Source of the DNA: CBDCLY01 sp965218715
GTDB taxonomy: Bacteria; Bacteroidota; Bacteroidia; Flavobacteriales_E; Vicingaceae
Length of the DNA stretch: 23,457 nt
Assembly (NCBI GenBank): GCA_965218715.1
Contig: CBDCLY010000023.1
Span: 1 to 23,457 of the forward strand
Direction of reading: 5' to 3'
Shown here piece after piece: positions 1 to 7,637 of the stretch (within the stretch, counting starts at the first letter, position 1; the number at the start of each line of letters is the position of its first letter). The notes beneath the pieces are model-generated. The model saw only the letters and a program-made list of their open reading frames with translations. It searched no databases and was not told the DNA's origin. The translations under genes and the position numbers were made by a program.

Positions 1-347
1 AGATTCCTTTTAAGATTGCTTGCATCAGCCGTTACTACAATAATTTCAGGTTGATCTGCTCTACTAGTGTCATTTAGGTAATCAAACGTTACCTGCTCGT
101 CTTCTGATCTAGGGCTTAAACTATAGGTGCCAGGTAAATCAATTATTTCTGCTTTGATCGTGGTATTCACATTGAACCTACCTAGCCTTTTCTCTACTGT
201 AACCCCTGGAAAATTTCCTACACGCTGATTCAATCCAGTTAAACTGTTGAATAAGGAAGACTTTCCAGAATTAGGATTACCAACCAAGACTATTCTTACC
301 TGATCCGTTATTTTTTTAAAAGGAGTGAGGGTGTCGGTAGAAATCAA
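1..347 (-). CDS. feoB: Ferrous iron transport GTPase FeoB, N-terminal part (cut by window edge)
   Basis: This is the first ~115 codons of the FeoB inner-membrane Fe(II) transporter, namely its cytosolic G domain. Translation of the minus strand shows G1 (GNPNSGKSS), G2 within NFPGVTVE and G3 (DLPGTYSL, followed by SPRSEDE), then DASNLKRN, all typical of FeoB. The frame has no ATG before G1. The only usual start codon after the upstream in-frame stop is TTG at 347-345, which overlaps the feoA stop (TTGA), so feoA and feoB are probably translationally coupled. The transmembrane part lies outside the window. Family assignment is firm; the TTG start is an inference. Confidence 0.93.
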   Translation of the reverse strand, partial: MISTDTLTPFKKITDQVRIVLVGNPNSGKSSLFNSLTGLNQRVGNFPGVTVEKRLGRFNVNTTIKAEIIDLPGTYSLSPRSEDEQVTFDYLNDTSRADQPEIIVVTADASNLKRN

Positions 348-580
348 GCGGATAGTTTTTTAACGAACATTTGTTCAGCATCTTTTCTTCTAATGCTGAT
401 AAAACTATCTTCAATTCTGAGTAGCATCGGGTCGCCAAATGGCGCTCTTCTTTCTATGTAAATGATTTCACCTGGGATGCAACCCATGGTGTATAGTTGA
501 ATGGATAGCTGAACGTCCTCAATGTGTTGGACTTCCACTTTCTCTCCTAAACCGCATGATGCTAGACTGATACTCTCCAT
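344..580 (-). CDS. feoA: FeoA-domain protein, partner of FeoB
   Basis: A 78-residue SH3-like FeoA protein, the small cytosolic partner needed for FeoB-driven Fe(II) uptake. The family signature is visible around residues 31-55: LYTMGCIPGE, then RAPFGDPMLL, then SIRRKDAEQMFV. Length matches the free-standing form of the family (75-85 residues). It is first in the operon and overlaps feoB by 4 bases. The ATG is preceded directly by an inverted repeat and not by a Shine-Dalgarno sequence, so expression is probably iron-controlled through that site. Confidence 0.93.
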   Translation of the reverse strand: MESISLASCGLGEKVEVQHIEDVQLSIQLYTMGCIPGEIIYIERRAPFGDPMLLRIEDSFISIRRKDAEQMFVKKLSA

Positions 581-602
581 TATTTAGAACTGGTCTAAAT
601 AA
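580..602 (-). promoter_or_regulatory. Palindromic operator in front of feoAB (DtxR/MntR-type candidate)
   Basis: A perfect 9-base inverted repeat, TTATTTAGA - 5 bases - TCTAAATAA, lies between the promoter box and the feoA start; its last base is the A of the ATG. The TTTAGA..TCTAAA shape resembles operators of the DtxR/MntR metal-repressor family. Bound protein would cover the transcription start and early leader. The repeat is seen directly; the regulator is inferred from shape and context. Confidence 0.6.
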
Positions 603-610
603 CAAAAATA
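603..610 (-). promoter_or_regulatory. Bacteroidota -7 box (TATTTTTG) for feoAB
   Basis: On the minus strand the bases read TATTTTTG, an exact match to the Bacteroidota -7 consensus TAnnTTTG, abutting the palindromic operator. No clear -33 TTG lies 17-23 bases upstream. The predicted transcript would have a leader of about 15-20 bases. Confidence 0.45.
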
Positions 611-668
611 CGGGTTTTATTGAGAATGTAAGGATAAAAACGACACTAAACGAAAGAAGAAAATAGCA

Positions 669-1418
669 TCAATTTTTTAGAAATTTCAAACGCATCTTTA
701 ATTGTGGAATGGAAAGAAAATACACGCCAATTGGTAAATTATTGATCACGATGTGTTCTGCTGTTTTTCCAGATTTTAGTTTTTCCCCATTGATGTTGTA
801 GATTTCATAATAACTGCCGATTCCTACTCCTCTTAAACTTAAAAAATTACTCGTTGGATTGGGGTAAACAGAAAATTGTTGTTTGGAGTTTTCTTCTAAA
901 GTGGTAGAAAGGATAATGTTGATTTGAGTTTGAATGTGAAGTATCCTTGAACTAAGAAAAATGCTATCTGTTGAAAGCAGTGAGTCAACCTTTACGCAAA
1001 CAATGTCATTATTGTAAATGTGTTCTTGCCCCCTTAAGTATTTGGTGCCTGTAGGGTAATTTGATAATCGGAAAAAGCTTAAAAGTTTACTTGGGGCAAT
1101 GGTGCTTACGGTTGAAGAGTTGTTGGTGTCTAGATAGGCCCTTCCTTGGGTATGATTGTTAATTATTTTTATTTGGTATTCCACGAAATAGCTTGAATGA
1201 GGTTTTCCAGCGATACTAACATTTCTACAAATGGCCAATTGACCAACAGAAGAAGCGAAAAATGTTCCTGATGAATCAACAGTTTGAATGGTATCGATTA
1301 TTTGATAGTTAGGCGGTAAACTGCTGTAGCGATTATTAAATTGATCGATAAAAACAGTGTCTTGAGAAAACACCTTAATGCTTGAAAGAAGAATTAGAAG
1401 GAGGAATGTGGTTCGCAT
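669..1418 (-). CDS. Secreted protein with T9SS C-terminal sorting domain
   Basis: 249 residues. The N-terminus is a classical signal peptide (MRTTFLLLILLSSIKVFSQ, cleavage likely after VFS). The last ~75 residues are a type A sorting domain: YPNPTSNFLSLRG, then YEIYNINGEKLKSG, then LPIGVYFLSI, ending in a basic tail (RLKFLKN). Such domains direct export through the type IX system and attachment to, or release from, the cell surface. The middle (~residues 20-170) is not recognised; it looks beta-rich and has no visible catalytic motif. It is a free-standing gene between the lipoprotein gene and feoA. Confidence is high for the sorting domain and nil for the specific function. Confidence 0.85.
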   Translation of the reverse strand: MRTTFLLLILLSSIKVFSQDTVFIDQFNNRYSSLPPNYQIIDTIQTVDSSGTFFASSVGQLAICRNVSIAGKPHSSYFVEYQIKIINNHTQGRAYLDTNNSSTVSTIAPSKLLSFFRLSNYPTGTKYLRGQEHIYNNDIVCVKVDSLLSTDSIFLSSRILHIQTQINIILSTTLEENSKQQFSVYPNPTSNFLSLRGVGIGSYYEIYNINGEKLKSGKTAEHIVINNLPIGVYFLSIPQLKMRLKFLKN

Positions 1419-1487
1419 GGCTTGAACTTTTAATCAAGACACATAAAGCCAATAAATTGTCGTCTTAAAGGGTTAAACTAAAGCGAT

Positions 1488-1685
1488 TTATACTTCAAAT
1501 TTAAATTCCATCGTGATGGTTTTTGGAGAGGTGATAATAGATTTTTTAAGAACATTTTGGCTCCAACCTGGACAATCGCAATTTTTCTTCTTTCTCTTTT
1601 TACTATAAGACCGGCCATTTACTTGGCAGGCACTAAATGCAAAGCAGAATAGAATTAAAATCAAACCCAATCGCGATTTTTTCAT
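1488..1685 (-). CDS. Small lipoprotein with a basic patch and CDCPGW motif
   Basis: 65 residues. A signal peptide with lipobox (FCFAFSAC, lipid-anchored Cys at residue 20) is followed by a strongly basic stretch (YSKKRKKKN) and then CDCPGWSQN. It ends in a short hydrophobic and charged tail. It resembles short hypothetical lipoproteins common in Bacteroidota, but I know no function for it. The Cys pair might bind metal or form a disulfide in the periplasm; that is speculation. It lies just past the nrdJ terminator hairpin, so it is probably transcribed on its own. Confidence 0.7.
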   Translation of the reverse strand: MKKSRLGLILILFCFAFSACQVNGRSYSKKRKKKNCDCPGWSQNVLKKSIITSPKTITMEFKFEV

Positions 1686-1699
1686 AAGGTAAATTTAGG

Positions 1700-1731
1700 C
1701 AAAAAGAAACCCGATGGAAGACCATCGGGTT
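1700..1731 (-). terminator. Rho-independent terminator after nrdJ
   Basis: A perfect 10-base stem AACCCGATGG / CCATCGGGTT with a 4-base loop (1708-1731). On the minus strand it is followed by a T-rich run (TTTCTTTTTG). It lies 21 bases past the nrdJ stop and before the small lipoprotein gene. Confidence 0.75.
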
Positions 1732-1751
1732 GCTTACGCATTCTCAAAAAT

Positions 1752-4366
1752 TTATCCGCACTTGCTGTATCCGCAATCTGAGCAGGTTAAGCATCCTTCT
1801 TTAAACATTAAGCCTTCAGAAGAATTACACTCTGGGCATTCTTGATCTGATTTTGTTCCATCTGGAATGTATTTCTTTAAAGCCCTAACCACCCCATTTT
1901 TCCAAGTATTTAAACTTTCTTCACTTAGGTGCAAATGAGCAACCATTTCAACCACAAAGTTGATTGGCATTCCATGTCTCAATACACCAGAAATTAGCTT
2001 GGCATAATTCCAATATTCTTGAGTAAATGTTCTGGATAATCCTTCGATAGTGGTTTTGTAACCATCTTTATCTTCATATTGGAAATCGTATCTGGCTCTA
2101 CCATCTTCAGATTTATTTCTAATCACCCAACCCTTATCAACTTGGCTAAGAATAGAGAATGAATCTTCTGCACGGCCAGTAAATATTTCATAAGGTCTGC
2201 CATCGATGGTTCCAACTACAGCAATCCATTTTTCGTGGTTGTTGTTGAACCTAACAATGTCTGCTTCTATAGTTTTTGGTCTTTTTGGAGCTTGAGTTTC
2301 CTCAAAAGTCGCTTCCATTTCTTTCTTCCCATTGTCGTCATTGCTCAACAAAACACCAGAACGAGAACCATCTCTGTAAACAGTTATTCCTTTGCAACCA
2401 CTTTCCCATCCAGTCATGTATATTTTAGAAACCATTTCTTCAGTGTAGTTTCTTCAGGAATGTTTACGGTTACACTGATTGAGTGGTCTACCCATTTCTG
2501 AATAGCCCCTTGCATTTTAACTTTGTTTACCCAGTTTACATCATTGGCTGTGGCTCCATAATATGGTGTTTTTGCAATAATTGCGTCCAACTCATCTTGA
2601 GCATATGTTGCTACTTCATTTGCATCGTAGCCATTTGCGTTTAACCAAGTTCTGAAGTGGTGGTGGAATACATTGTATTCTTCCCAAGAATCTCCAACTT
2701 CATCAACAAAATCAACTCTTGAATTTTGATCATTTGGATTTACTTTCTTTCTTCTTTTGTAAGAAACCATAAATACAGGCTCAATTCCTGAAGAAGTTTG
2801 AGTCATAATTGAAGTAGTTCCTGTAGGAGCGATTGTTAATAATGCAATGTTTCTTCTTCCATACTTCACCATATCGTTGTATAAAGTCCCGGATCAGTTT
2901 CTTTAATACGATTTACCATTGGGTTTTTCTCTTCACGAATAGAATCGTAAATGGGGAATGAACCTCGATCTCTTGCCATCTCTACAGAAGAACTGTACGC
3001 TTCTAAGGCCAATGTTTTGTGAACTTTAACTGAGAAGTCGAGTGCTTCATCTGTTCCGTATTTTTTACCAATGAGCGGCTAACATATCTCCTTCTGCTGT
3101 AATTCCAACACCTGTTCTTCTTCCTTCAATACATTTTTGCTTGATTTTTTTCCAAAGTGTAAGCTCAGTTCTTTTTACATCTAAACCTTCGGGATCGTCT
3201 TCAATTTTTTAATAATGGCATCTACTTTCTCCATTTCAAGATCAACAATATCATCCATTATTCTTTGAGCATAAGCAGAATGCTTTTTAAACTTCTTCAT
3301 GTCAAAGCTTGCTTCCTCAGTAAAAGGATTCTCTACATAGCTAAATAAATTGATGGCCAAAAGACGACAAGAATCATATGGACATAAAGGAATCTCACCA
3401 CAAGGGTTAGTTGAAACTGTTTTAAACCCTAAATCGGCATAACAATCAGCAACAGATTCATTGATTACTGTATCCCAAAACAATACACCTGGCTCAGCTG
3501 ATTTCCATGCATTGTGAACGATCTTGTCCCACAATTGCTTTGCATTGGTTTCAGTTAGAGTAACTAGGATTGTTTCCTTCAATTGGATATTGTTGTGGAA
3601 AATTTTTCTCCTCTTTAACTGCTTTCATGAAATCATCAGTAATTTTTACTGAAACATTTGCGCCAGTTACTTTTGTTCCGTCCATTTTTGCATCAACAAA
3701 GCTTTCAGCATCTGGATGTTTTACAGAAACACTTAGCATCAATGCACCTCTTCTTCCATCTTGAGCTACTTCTCTTGTTGAGTTAGAGTAACGCTCCATG
3801 AAAGGAACAATGCCAGTTGAGGTTAATGCACTATTCATCACCGGACTTCCTTTAGGTCGGATGTGAGATAAATCATGTCCAACACCACCACGTCTTTTCA
3901 TTAATTGAACTTGTTCTTCATCAATTTTCATAACACCACCATAAGAGTCAGCCGTACCCTTATTGCCAATTACAAAACAGTTGGATAAAGAAGCAATTTG
4001 AAAATCATTTCCAATTCCTGTCATTGGTCCGCCTTGAGGAACAATGTGCTTAAATCCTTTTAATAAATCATAAACTTCTGATTCTGATAATGGATTTGGA
4101 TATTTCGCCTCAATTCTAGCAATTTCTTTTGCCAAACGAAGATGCATATCGTTTGGTGTTTTTTCATAGATATTTCCAGCTGAATCTTTTAATGCGTATT
4201 TATTTAGCCACACGTTTGCTGCTAGCTCATCACCCTGAAAATATTCAGTAGCTGCCTTTACAACTTCGTCGTAGGTGTAGACGGTCGCTTTTTCGTCGTT
4301 TGACTGCAAAGAACCTGTTGCATCTACGGCGATGTCAGATTTTTCTTTTGTGGCTGTTTCTTTCAT
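1752..4366 (-). pseudogene. nrdJ: Adenosylcobalamin-dependent (class II) ribonucleotide reductase, frameshifted
   Basis: Reduces ribonucleotides to deoxyribonucleotides using coenzyme B12, without oxygen dependence and without a small subunit. The protein reads through five pieces: 4366-~3555, ~3555-~3210, ~3210-~3082, ~3082-~2876 and then on to ~2441, ~2441-1752. Landmarks in order are SNCFVIGNKGTADSYGG (first active-site Cys), GGVGHDLSHIRPKGSPV, NPCGEIPLCPYDSC (NxCxE radical site), IAPTGTTSIMTQTSSG, a TSCPD-like region (WIAVVGTIDGRPYEIFTG) and a Cys-rich redox tail (CPEC...CSDCGYSKCG). The combined length of ~870 codons fits the family. Likely indels are one A lost from an A6 run near 3210 and one extra C near 3082; three others are less certain. 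Conservation is intact on both sides of every break and no other stops occur, so sequencing error is likelier than decay. It is divergent from the hem operon. Confidence 0.85.
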
Positions 4367-4415
4367 TATCAGTGTGTTATATTATTTCGTAGTAGTGATG
4401 GGTTTTGTAATTTTA

Positions 4416-4429
4416 ACCTTGACCAAGGT
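4416..4429. promoter_or_regulatory. Palindrome ACCTTG-AC-CAAGGT, possible operator
   Basis: A perfect 6-base inverted repeat with a 2-base centre, 50 bases upstream of the nrdJ start codon. The short centre makes an RNA hairpin unlikely and a dimeric repressor site possible. It matches no operator consensus I know, and a chance occurrence cannot be excluded. Confidence 0.25.
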
Positions 4430-4666
4430 AGTGATGAGTAGTTCCATTTTGAATAAGTCTCTCTTTGTTTTATTAACAAATTACTGTTCTTTTTGGACTT
4501 CTTTAACCACGGATTGTCTGAGAATTTCTTAATTTTTTTTCAACAATTTATCAAAAACAATTTGCTATTAAAAAAATATGTTTTATGGGTTTTAGTTTCT
4601 TCGTTTTTCTTAAATGCGAAATAAATTTTATCAAGACTTTAATAAAGAAAACGCACTTAGTATGAT

Positions 4667-4674
4667 TAAATTTG
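4667..4674 (+). promoter_or_regulatory. -7 box TAAATTTG for the hem operon
   Basis: Exact match to TAnnTTTG, 18 bases before the hemA ATG at 4693, implying a leader of only about 10-15 bases. No good -33 TTG is found at the usual 17-23 base spacing, so this is a candidate only. Confidence 0.35.
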
Positions 4675-4692
4675 CTGCCCCAAGAAAAAAGA

Positions 4693-6864
4693 ATGAATCG
4701 TATTGTTGGAATAGAGCTTAGTCACCGTTTTGCGCCCATAGCAATTCGTGAACAATTGGCTTTTAATGAGGAGCAGACAAAGCAAGCTTTAAGAGATCTT
4801 AAAAAGAGCTTTCCAGAAGTTTTTATCATTTCCACTTGTAATCGACTTTCCATCTATGCTCTTGGCTCAAATTATCTTGGACTAGAATCCTATTTGCAAA
4901 AATTTGGCAATTACTCTCAATACCTTTCTGTACTGCCTGACTCTGAAATCGCAATCCAGAATCTTTTCTCAACTTCAGCTGGCCTCGAGTCGCAAGCAAT
5001 TGGAGAGCATCAAATTGTAGGGCAAATTAGAGATGCATTGGATCTTGCAAGAAAAGAACAAACCATTGGACCAGTGCTGGATGAAATAATTCGCAAGGCC
5101 ATTCATACTGGTAAACGGGCTAGGCTAGAAACCAGCATTGGTAAGCATTCTGCTTCTCTAGCAACAGTTGGATTTGAGCTCATAAAGAAACATGACATCG
5201 ATCTGAAAGAGGCCAATATCTTGGTAGTGGGTACTGGTAACATGGCCAATCTTGTTAATACAGTTTTAGACAGATCAAAAATTAAGTCGCTCTTAATTGC
5301 AAGTCACAATTTGGATCGTGCAAAAGAAATGGCAAAAGAATGGGGCGGGGAAGCAATCCATGTATCGAAATTGCCAACTATCATTTCCAAAATGGACATC
5401 ATTATTGGAGGCACTCAAGGAGAAGTGAATCTTTTGAGTGAAAAAGAAATGGAAGCTAGTAAATGTACTAGAGCTCAGCTAGCATTAAATTCCAATCAAT
5501 CTAAACTACTGATTGATTTTGGTCTTCCAAGAAATTTTAATCCGACTTTAAAAGAAATTGAAAATGTCTTTTTATATGATTTAGACGACATTAAACAAAT
5601 GACTTTTCAAGGGTTATTGAAAAGGCATGATGAAATTCCAGAAGTAAAAAACATCATCATTGAGGAGTCTGCTAAATTTTTAGAGTGGTTCTATCACCGA
5701 AAGGCCTCCCCAATCATTGAAGCTTATTGGAATAATTTACTTGAAACAAAAGACAAAGAGCTAAAGTGGTTGCTTCCAAAATTGGGCAAGTTAGATGAAG
5801 ATCAAGTTAAACTAATTGAAAAATTTGCACATCGCTTGATTAGAAAAGTTTCTAAAAAACCCATGGAAGAATTGAACAATTTTGCTCAAAATCTTCACCA
5901 TCAAGACAATCCCATTAATACTGTGAAAAAGGTTTTTGATTTAGATGATGTTACCATCACGGTGCCACAAAAGAGAGTAATTGTTGGAACAAGAGGCAGT
6001 AAATTGGCCTTAACTCAAACCCATCAAGTAATTGCTCAATTGCAAAAATTAGAACCCCAAACCGAGTTTGTGACTAAGGTGATTCGCACCAGTGGCGATG
6101 ACGGAAACATCTCTGTGATGGGAGCATTTACCACAGCAATTCAAAGGGCATTAATCGATGGTAAAGTTGACATGGCTGTTCATAGCTATAAAGATCTTCC
6201 AACAGAATCTGTTCCCGGTTTGCAAATTGGGGCAATACTGGAAAGAGAAGACTTAAGAGATGTATTGATTAGTAAGGATGGCAAAACACTAAATGAATTG
6301 GCCCCAGGAGCAGTTATCGGAACTGGCAGCTTAAGAAGAGAAATTCAGCTCAAAAGATTACGCTCAGATGTTCATGTAAAATTCATTCAAGGAAATGTAG
6401 ACGGTAGAATTCAGCAAATGAAAGACGGGAAATACGATGCTATCGTATTAGCTGCGGCTGGTTTAATACGTTTAGGACAGTTTCATCTTGCCAACCAAGT
6501 GTTTGATGCAAGTGAAATGATTCCAGCCGTAGCACAAGGAGCCCTAGCGATTGAAATTAGAGAACGCGACGATAGCATGAAAAAGATTGTTGCACAGATT
6601 GAAAATGAAAACACCAAACTGGCCACAGAAGCAGAACGTGTTTTTTTAATTACTCTTGGTGGAGGCTGCAATTACCCCATTGCTGCACATGCTGAGATTA
6701 ATGGAAGTCATTGTGCCATTAAGGGTTTATATGCCAGCTCAGATGGAAGCCTAGTTGAGCTTGGTAGTATAGAGGGTCATAAAGGTTCTGCAACTCAAAT
6801 GGCCCGTCAATTGGCCTTCGATTTGAACAATAGAATCTTAGAAAAGGATAAACTTCTTGAATGA
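4693..6864 (+). CDS. hemAC: Fused glutamyl-tRNA reductase / porphobilinogen deaminase (HemA-HemC)
   Basis: A 723-residue bifunctional tetrapyrrole enzyme. Residues ~1-405 are glutamyl-tRNA reductase: catalytic Cys49 in STCNRLSIYA, IGEHQIVGQIR (~103-113), the nucleotide-binding GTGNMA (180-185) and a C-terminal dimerisation helix region. Residues ~424-723 are porphobilinogen deaminase: GTRGSKLAL (~432-440), HSYKDLP with the catalytic Asp (501), GTGSLRR (543-549), and LGGGCNYPI with the dipyrromethane-cofactor Cys659. The linker (~405-424) is short and the frame is open throughout. The expected IRGNV motif reads IQGNV (Gln566). A TTG at 4672 would add seven residues, but ATG 4693 gives the usual start (MNRIVGIELSHRF). 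It overlaps hemD by 4 bases (ATGA). The HemA substrates glutamyl-tRNA/NADPH and the HemC substrate PBG are separated by two steps (HemL, HemB) encoded downstream. Confidence 0.93.
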   Translation: MNRIVGIELSHRFAPIAIREQLAFNEEQTKQALRDLKKSFPEVFIISTCNRLSIYALGSNYLGLESYLQKFGNYSQYLSVLPDSEIAIQNLFSTSAGLESQAIGEHQIVGQIRDALDLARKEQTIGPVLDEIIRKAIHTGKRARLETSIGKHSASLATVGFELIKKHDIDLKEANILVVGTGNMANLVNTVLDRSKIKSLLIASHNLDRAKEMAKEWGGEAIHVSKLPTIISKMDIIIGGTQGEVNLLSEKEMEASKCTRAQLALNSNQSKLLIDFGLPRNFNPTLKEIENVFLYDLDDIKQMTFQGLLKRHDEIPEVKNIIIEESAKFLEWFYHRKASPIIEAYWNNLLETKDKELKWLLPKLGKLDEDQVKLIEKFAHRLIRKVSKKPMEELNNFAQNLHHQDNPINTVKKVFDLDDVTITVPQKRVIVGTRGSKLALTQTHQVIAQLQKLEPQTEFVTKVIRTSGDDGNISVMGAFTTAIQRALIDGKVDMAVHSYKDLPTESVPGLQIGAILEREDLRDVLISKDGKTLNELAPGAVIGTGSLRREIQLKRLRSDVHVKFIQGNVDGRIQQMKDGKYDAIVLAAAGLIRLGQFHLANQVFDASEMIPAVAQGALAIEIRERDDSMKKIVAQIENENTKLATEAERVFLITLGGGCNYPIAAHAEINGSHCAIKGLYASSDGSLVELGSIEGHKGSATQMARQLAFDLNNRILEKDKLLE

Positions 6865-7637
6865 GCACAGAGAAAAAGCTAAATGGGAAAAAAGTACTTG
6901 TTACTAGAGCCCAGCATCAATCAGCGGAGTTTGTAAAGCTAATTAATAGAGAAGGGGCAGAAGCCATCTGTTCTCCAATGATAGAGATAGAACACTTAAG
7001 GGAAAATCCAGCACTGCATAAAGCACTTGATCAATTGGATCAGTTTGATTGGTTGGTTTTTACAAGCGAAAATGCAGTGGAACATTTTTTCCTAGAGGCC
7101 AAAGAACTAAATTTAAAAATGTTCTTGTATCCAAATCTTCAGATTGCAACACTTGGAGATAAAACCAAAGGCAAATTAGAGCAATTGGGCTATCGAAGTA
7201 ATTTTGTTCCCATTCAGTTTACCGCAGAAGTATTGGCAGAAAATATGGATGAGGAGATTGAAAACAAGAAGGTTTTAATTCCCCAATCAGACATTGCGAA
7301 CAACAATTACATTGCTTCTTTTGAAAAAAGAGGAGCCAAAGTGACCACGATTCCTGTGTATAGAAATACCTTGAAAAAATACGAAGGAATAAGGTTTAAA
7401 GAATTATTCTCAAGTGGTATCGATTACATTACTTTTACAAGTGCATCATGTGTTCGCTCTTTCTTTGAAAACGCAAAGCGTGCAAAGTGGGGCGTCAAAA
7501 ATGAAAAGTTAATTTGTATAGGACCCAGTACAACCAAAGAGTTGAATAAACATGAGTTAAATGCAGACGCAATTGCACAACCTCATACCGTAGAAGGGAT
7601 GATTACTGCAATTATAGAAATTGAAGAAAATGAATAG
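6861..7637 (+). CDS. hemD: Uroporphyrinogen-III synthase (HemD), operon copy
   Basis: Cyclises and isomerises hydroxymethylbilane to uroporphyrinogen III, directly after HemC. 258 residues, normal for the family. The two-lobed UroS fold is suggested by VLVTRAQHQSAEFVKLI at the N-terminus, FTSENAVEHFF (~68-78), the second-lobe FTSASCVRSFFENA (~190-203) and IGPSTTKELNK near the C-terminus. UroS sequences are poorly conserved, so context supports the call as much as motifs do. It overlaps hemAC by 4 bases and hemB by 8, indicating translational coupling. Confidence 0.9.
   Translation: MSTEKKLNGKKVLVTRAQHQSAEFVKLINREGAEAICSPMIEIEHLRENPALHKALDQLDQFDWLVFTSENAVEHFFLEAKELNLKMFLYPNLQIATLGDKTKGKLEQLGYRSNFVPIQFTAEVLAENMDEEIENKKVLIPQSDIANNNYIASFEKRGAKVTTIPVYRNTLKKYEGIRFKELFSSGIDYITFTSASCVRSFFENAKRAKWGVKNEKLICIGPSTTKELNKHELNADAIAQPHTVEGMITAIIEIEENE

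Larger units (their letters stand above)
4367..4692. promoter_or_regulatory. Divergent intergenic region nrdJ / hemA
   Basis: 326 very AT-rich bases with no gene. It must contain the promoters of both nrdJ (minus) and the hem operon (plus). It holds a 14-base palindrome (4416-4429), an exact TAnnTTTG box for hemA (4667-4674) and a near-match TAATTTG on the minus strand about 100 bases before nrdJ. I see no cobalamin riboswitch (no conserved B12 box) and no NrdR box pair. Confidence 0.6.

Noticed and set aside
2414..3590. Programmed ribosomal frameshifting or an intein/split gene in nrdJ
   Set aside because: Several shifts at unrelated sequences, in both directions, with no slippery heptamer plus structure and no inserted domain.
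4416..4429. Palindrome as an NrdR box
   Set aside because: It does not match the NrdR consensus (paired ~16-base boxes with central ATAT-like core) and occurs only once.
4367..4692. Cobalamin riboswitch upstream of the B12-dependent reductase
   Set aside because: No conserved B12-box core or extended G-rich helices; the region is simply AT-rich. A covariance search would be decisive.
4662..4721. Upstream ATG at 4662 as the hemA start
   Set aside because: It is in a different frame and runs into a stop within 20 codons; ATG 4693 gives the conserved HemA N-terminus.
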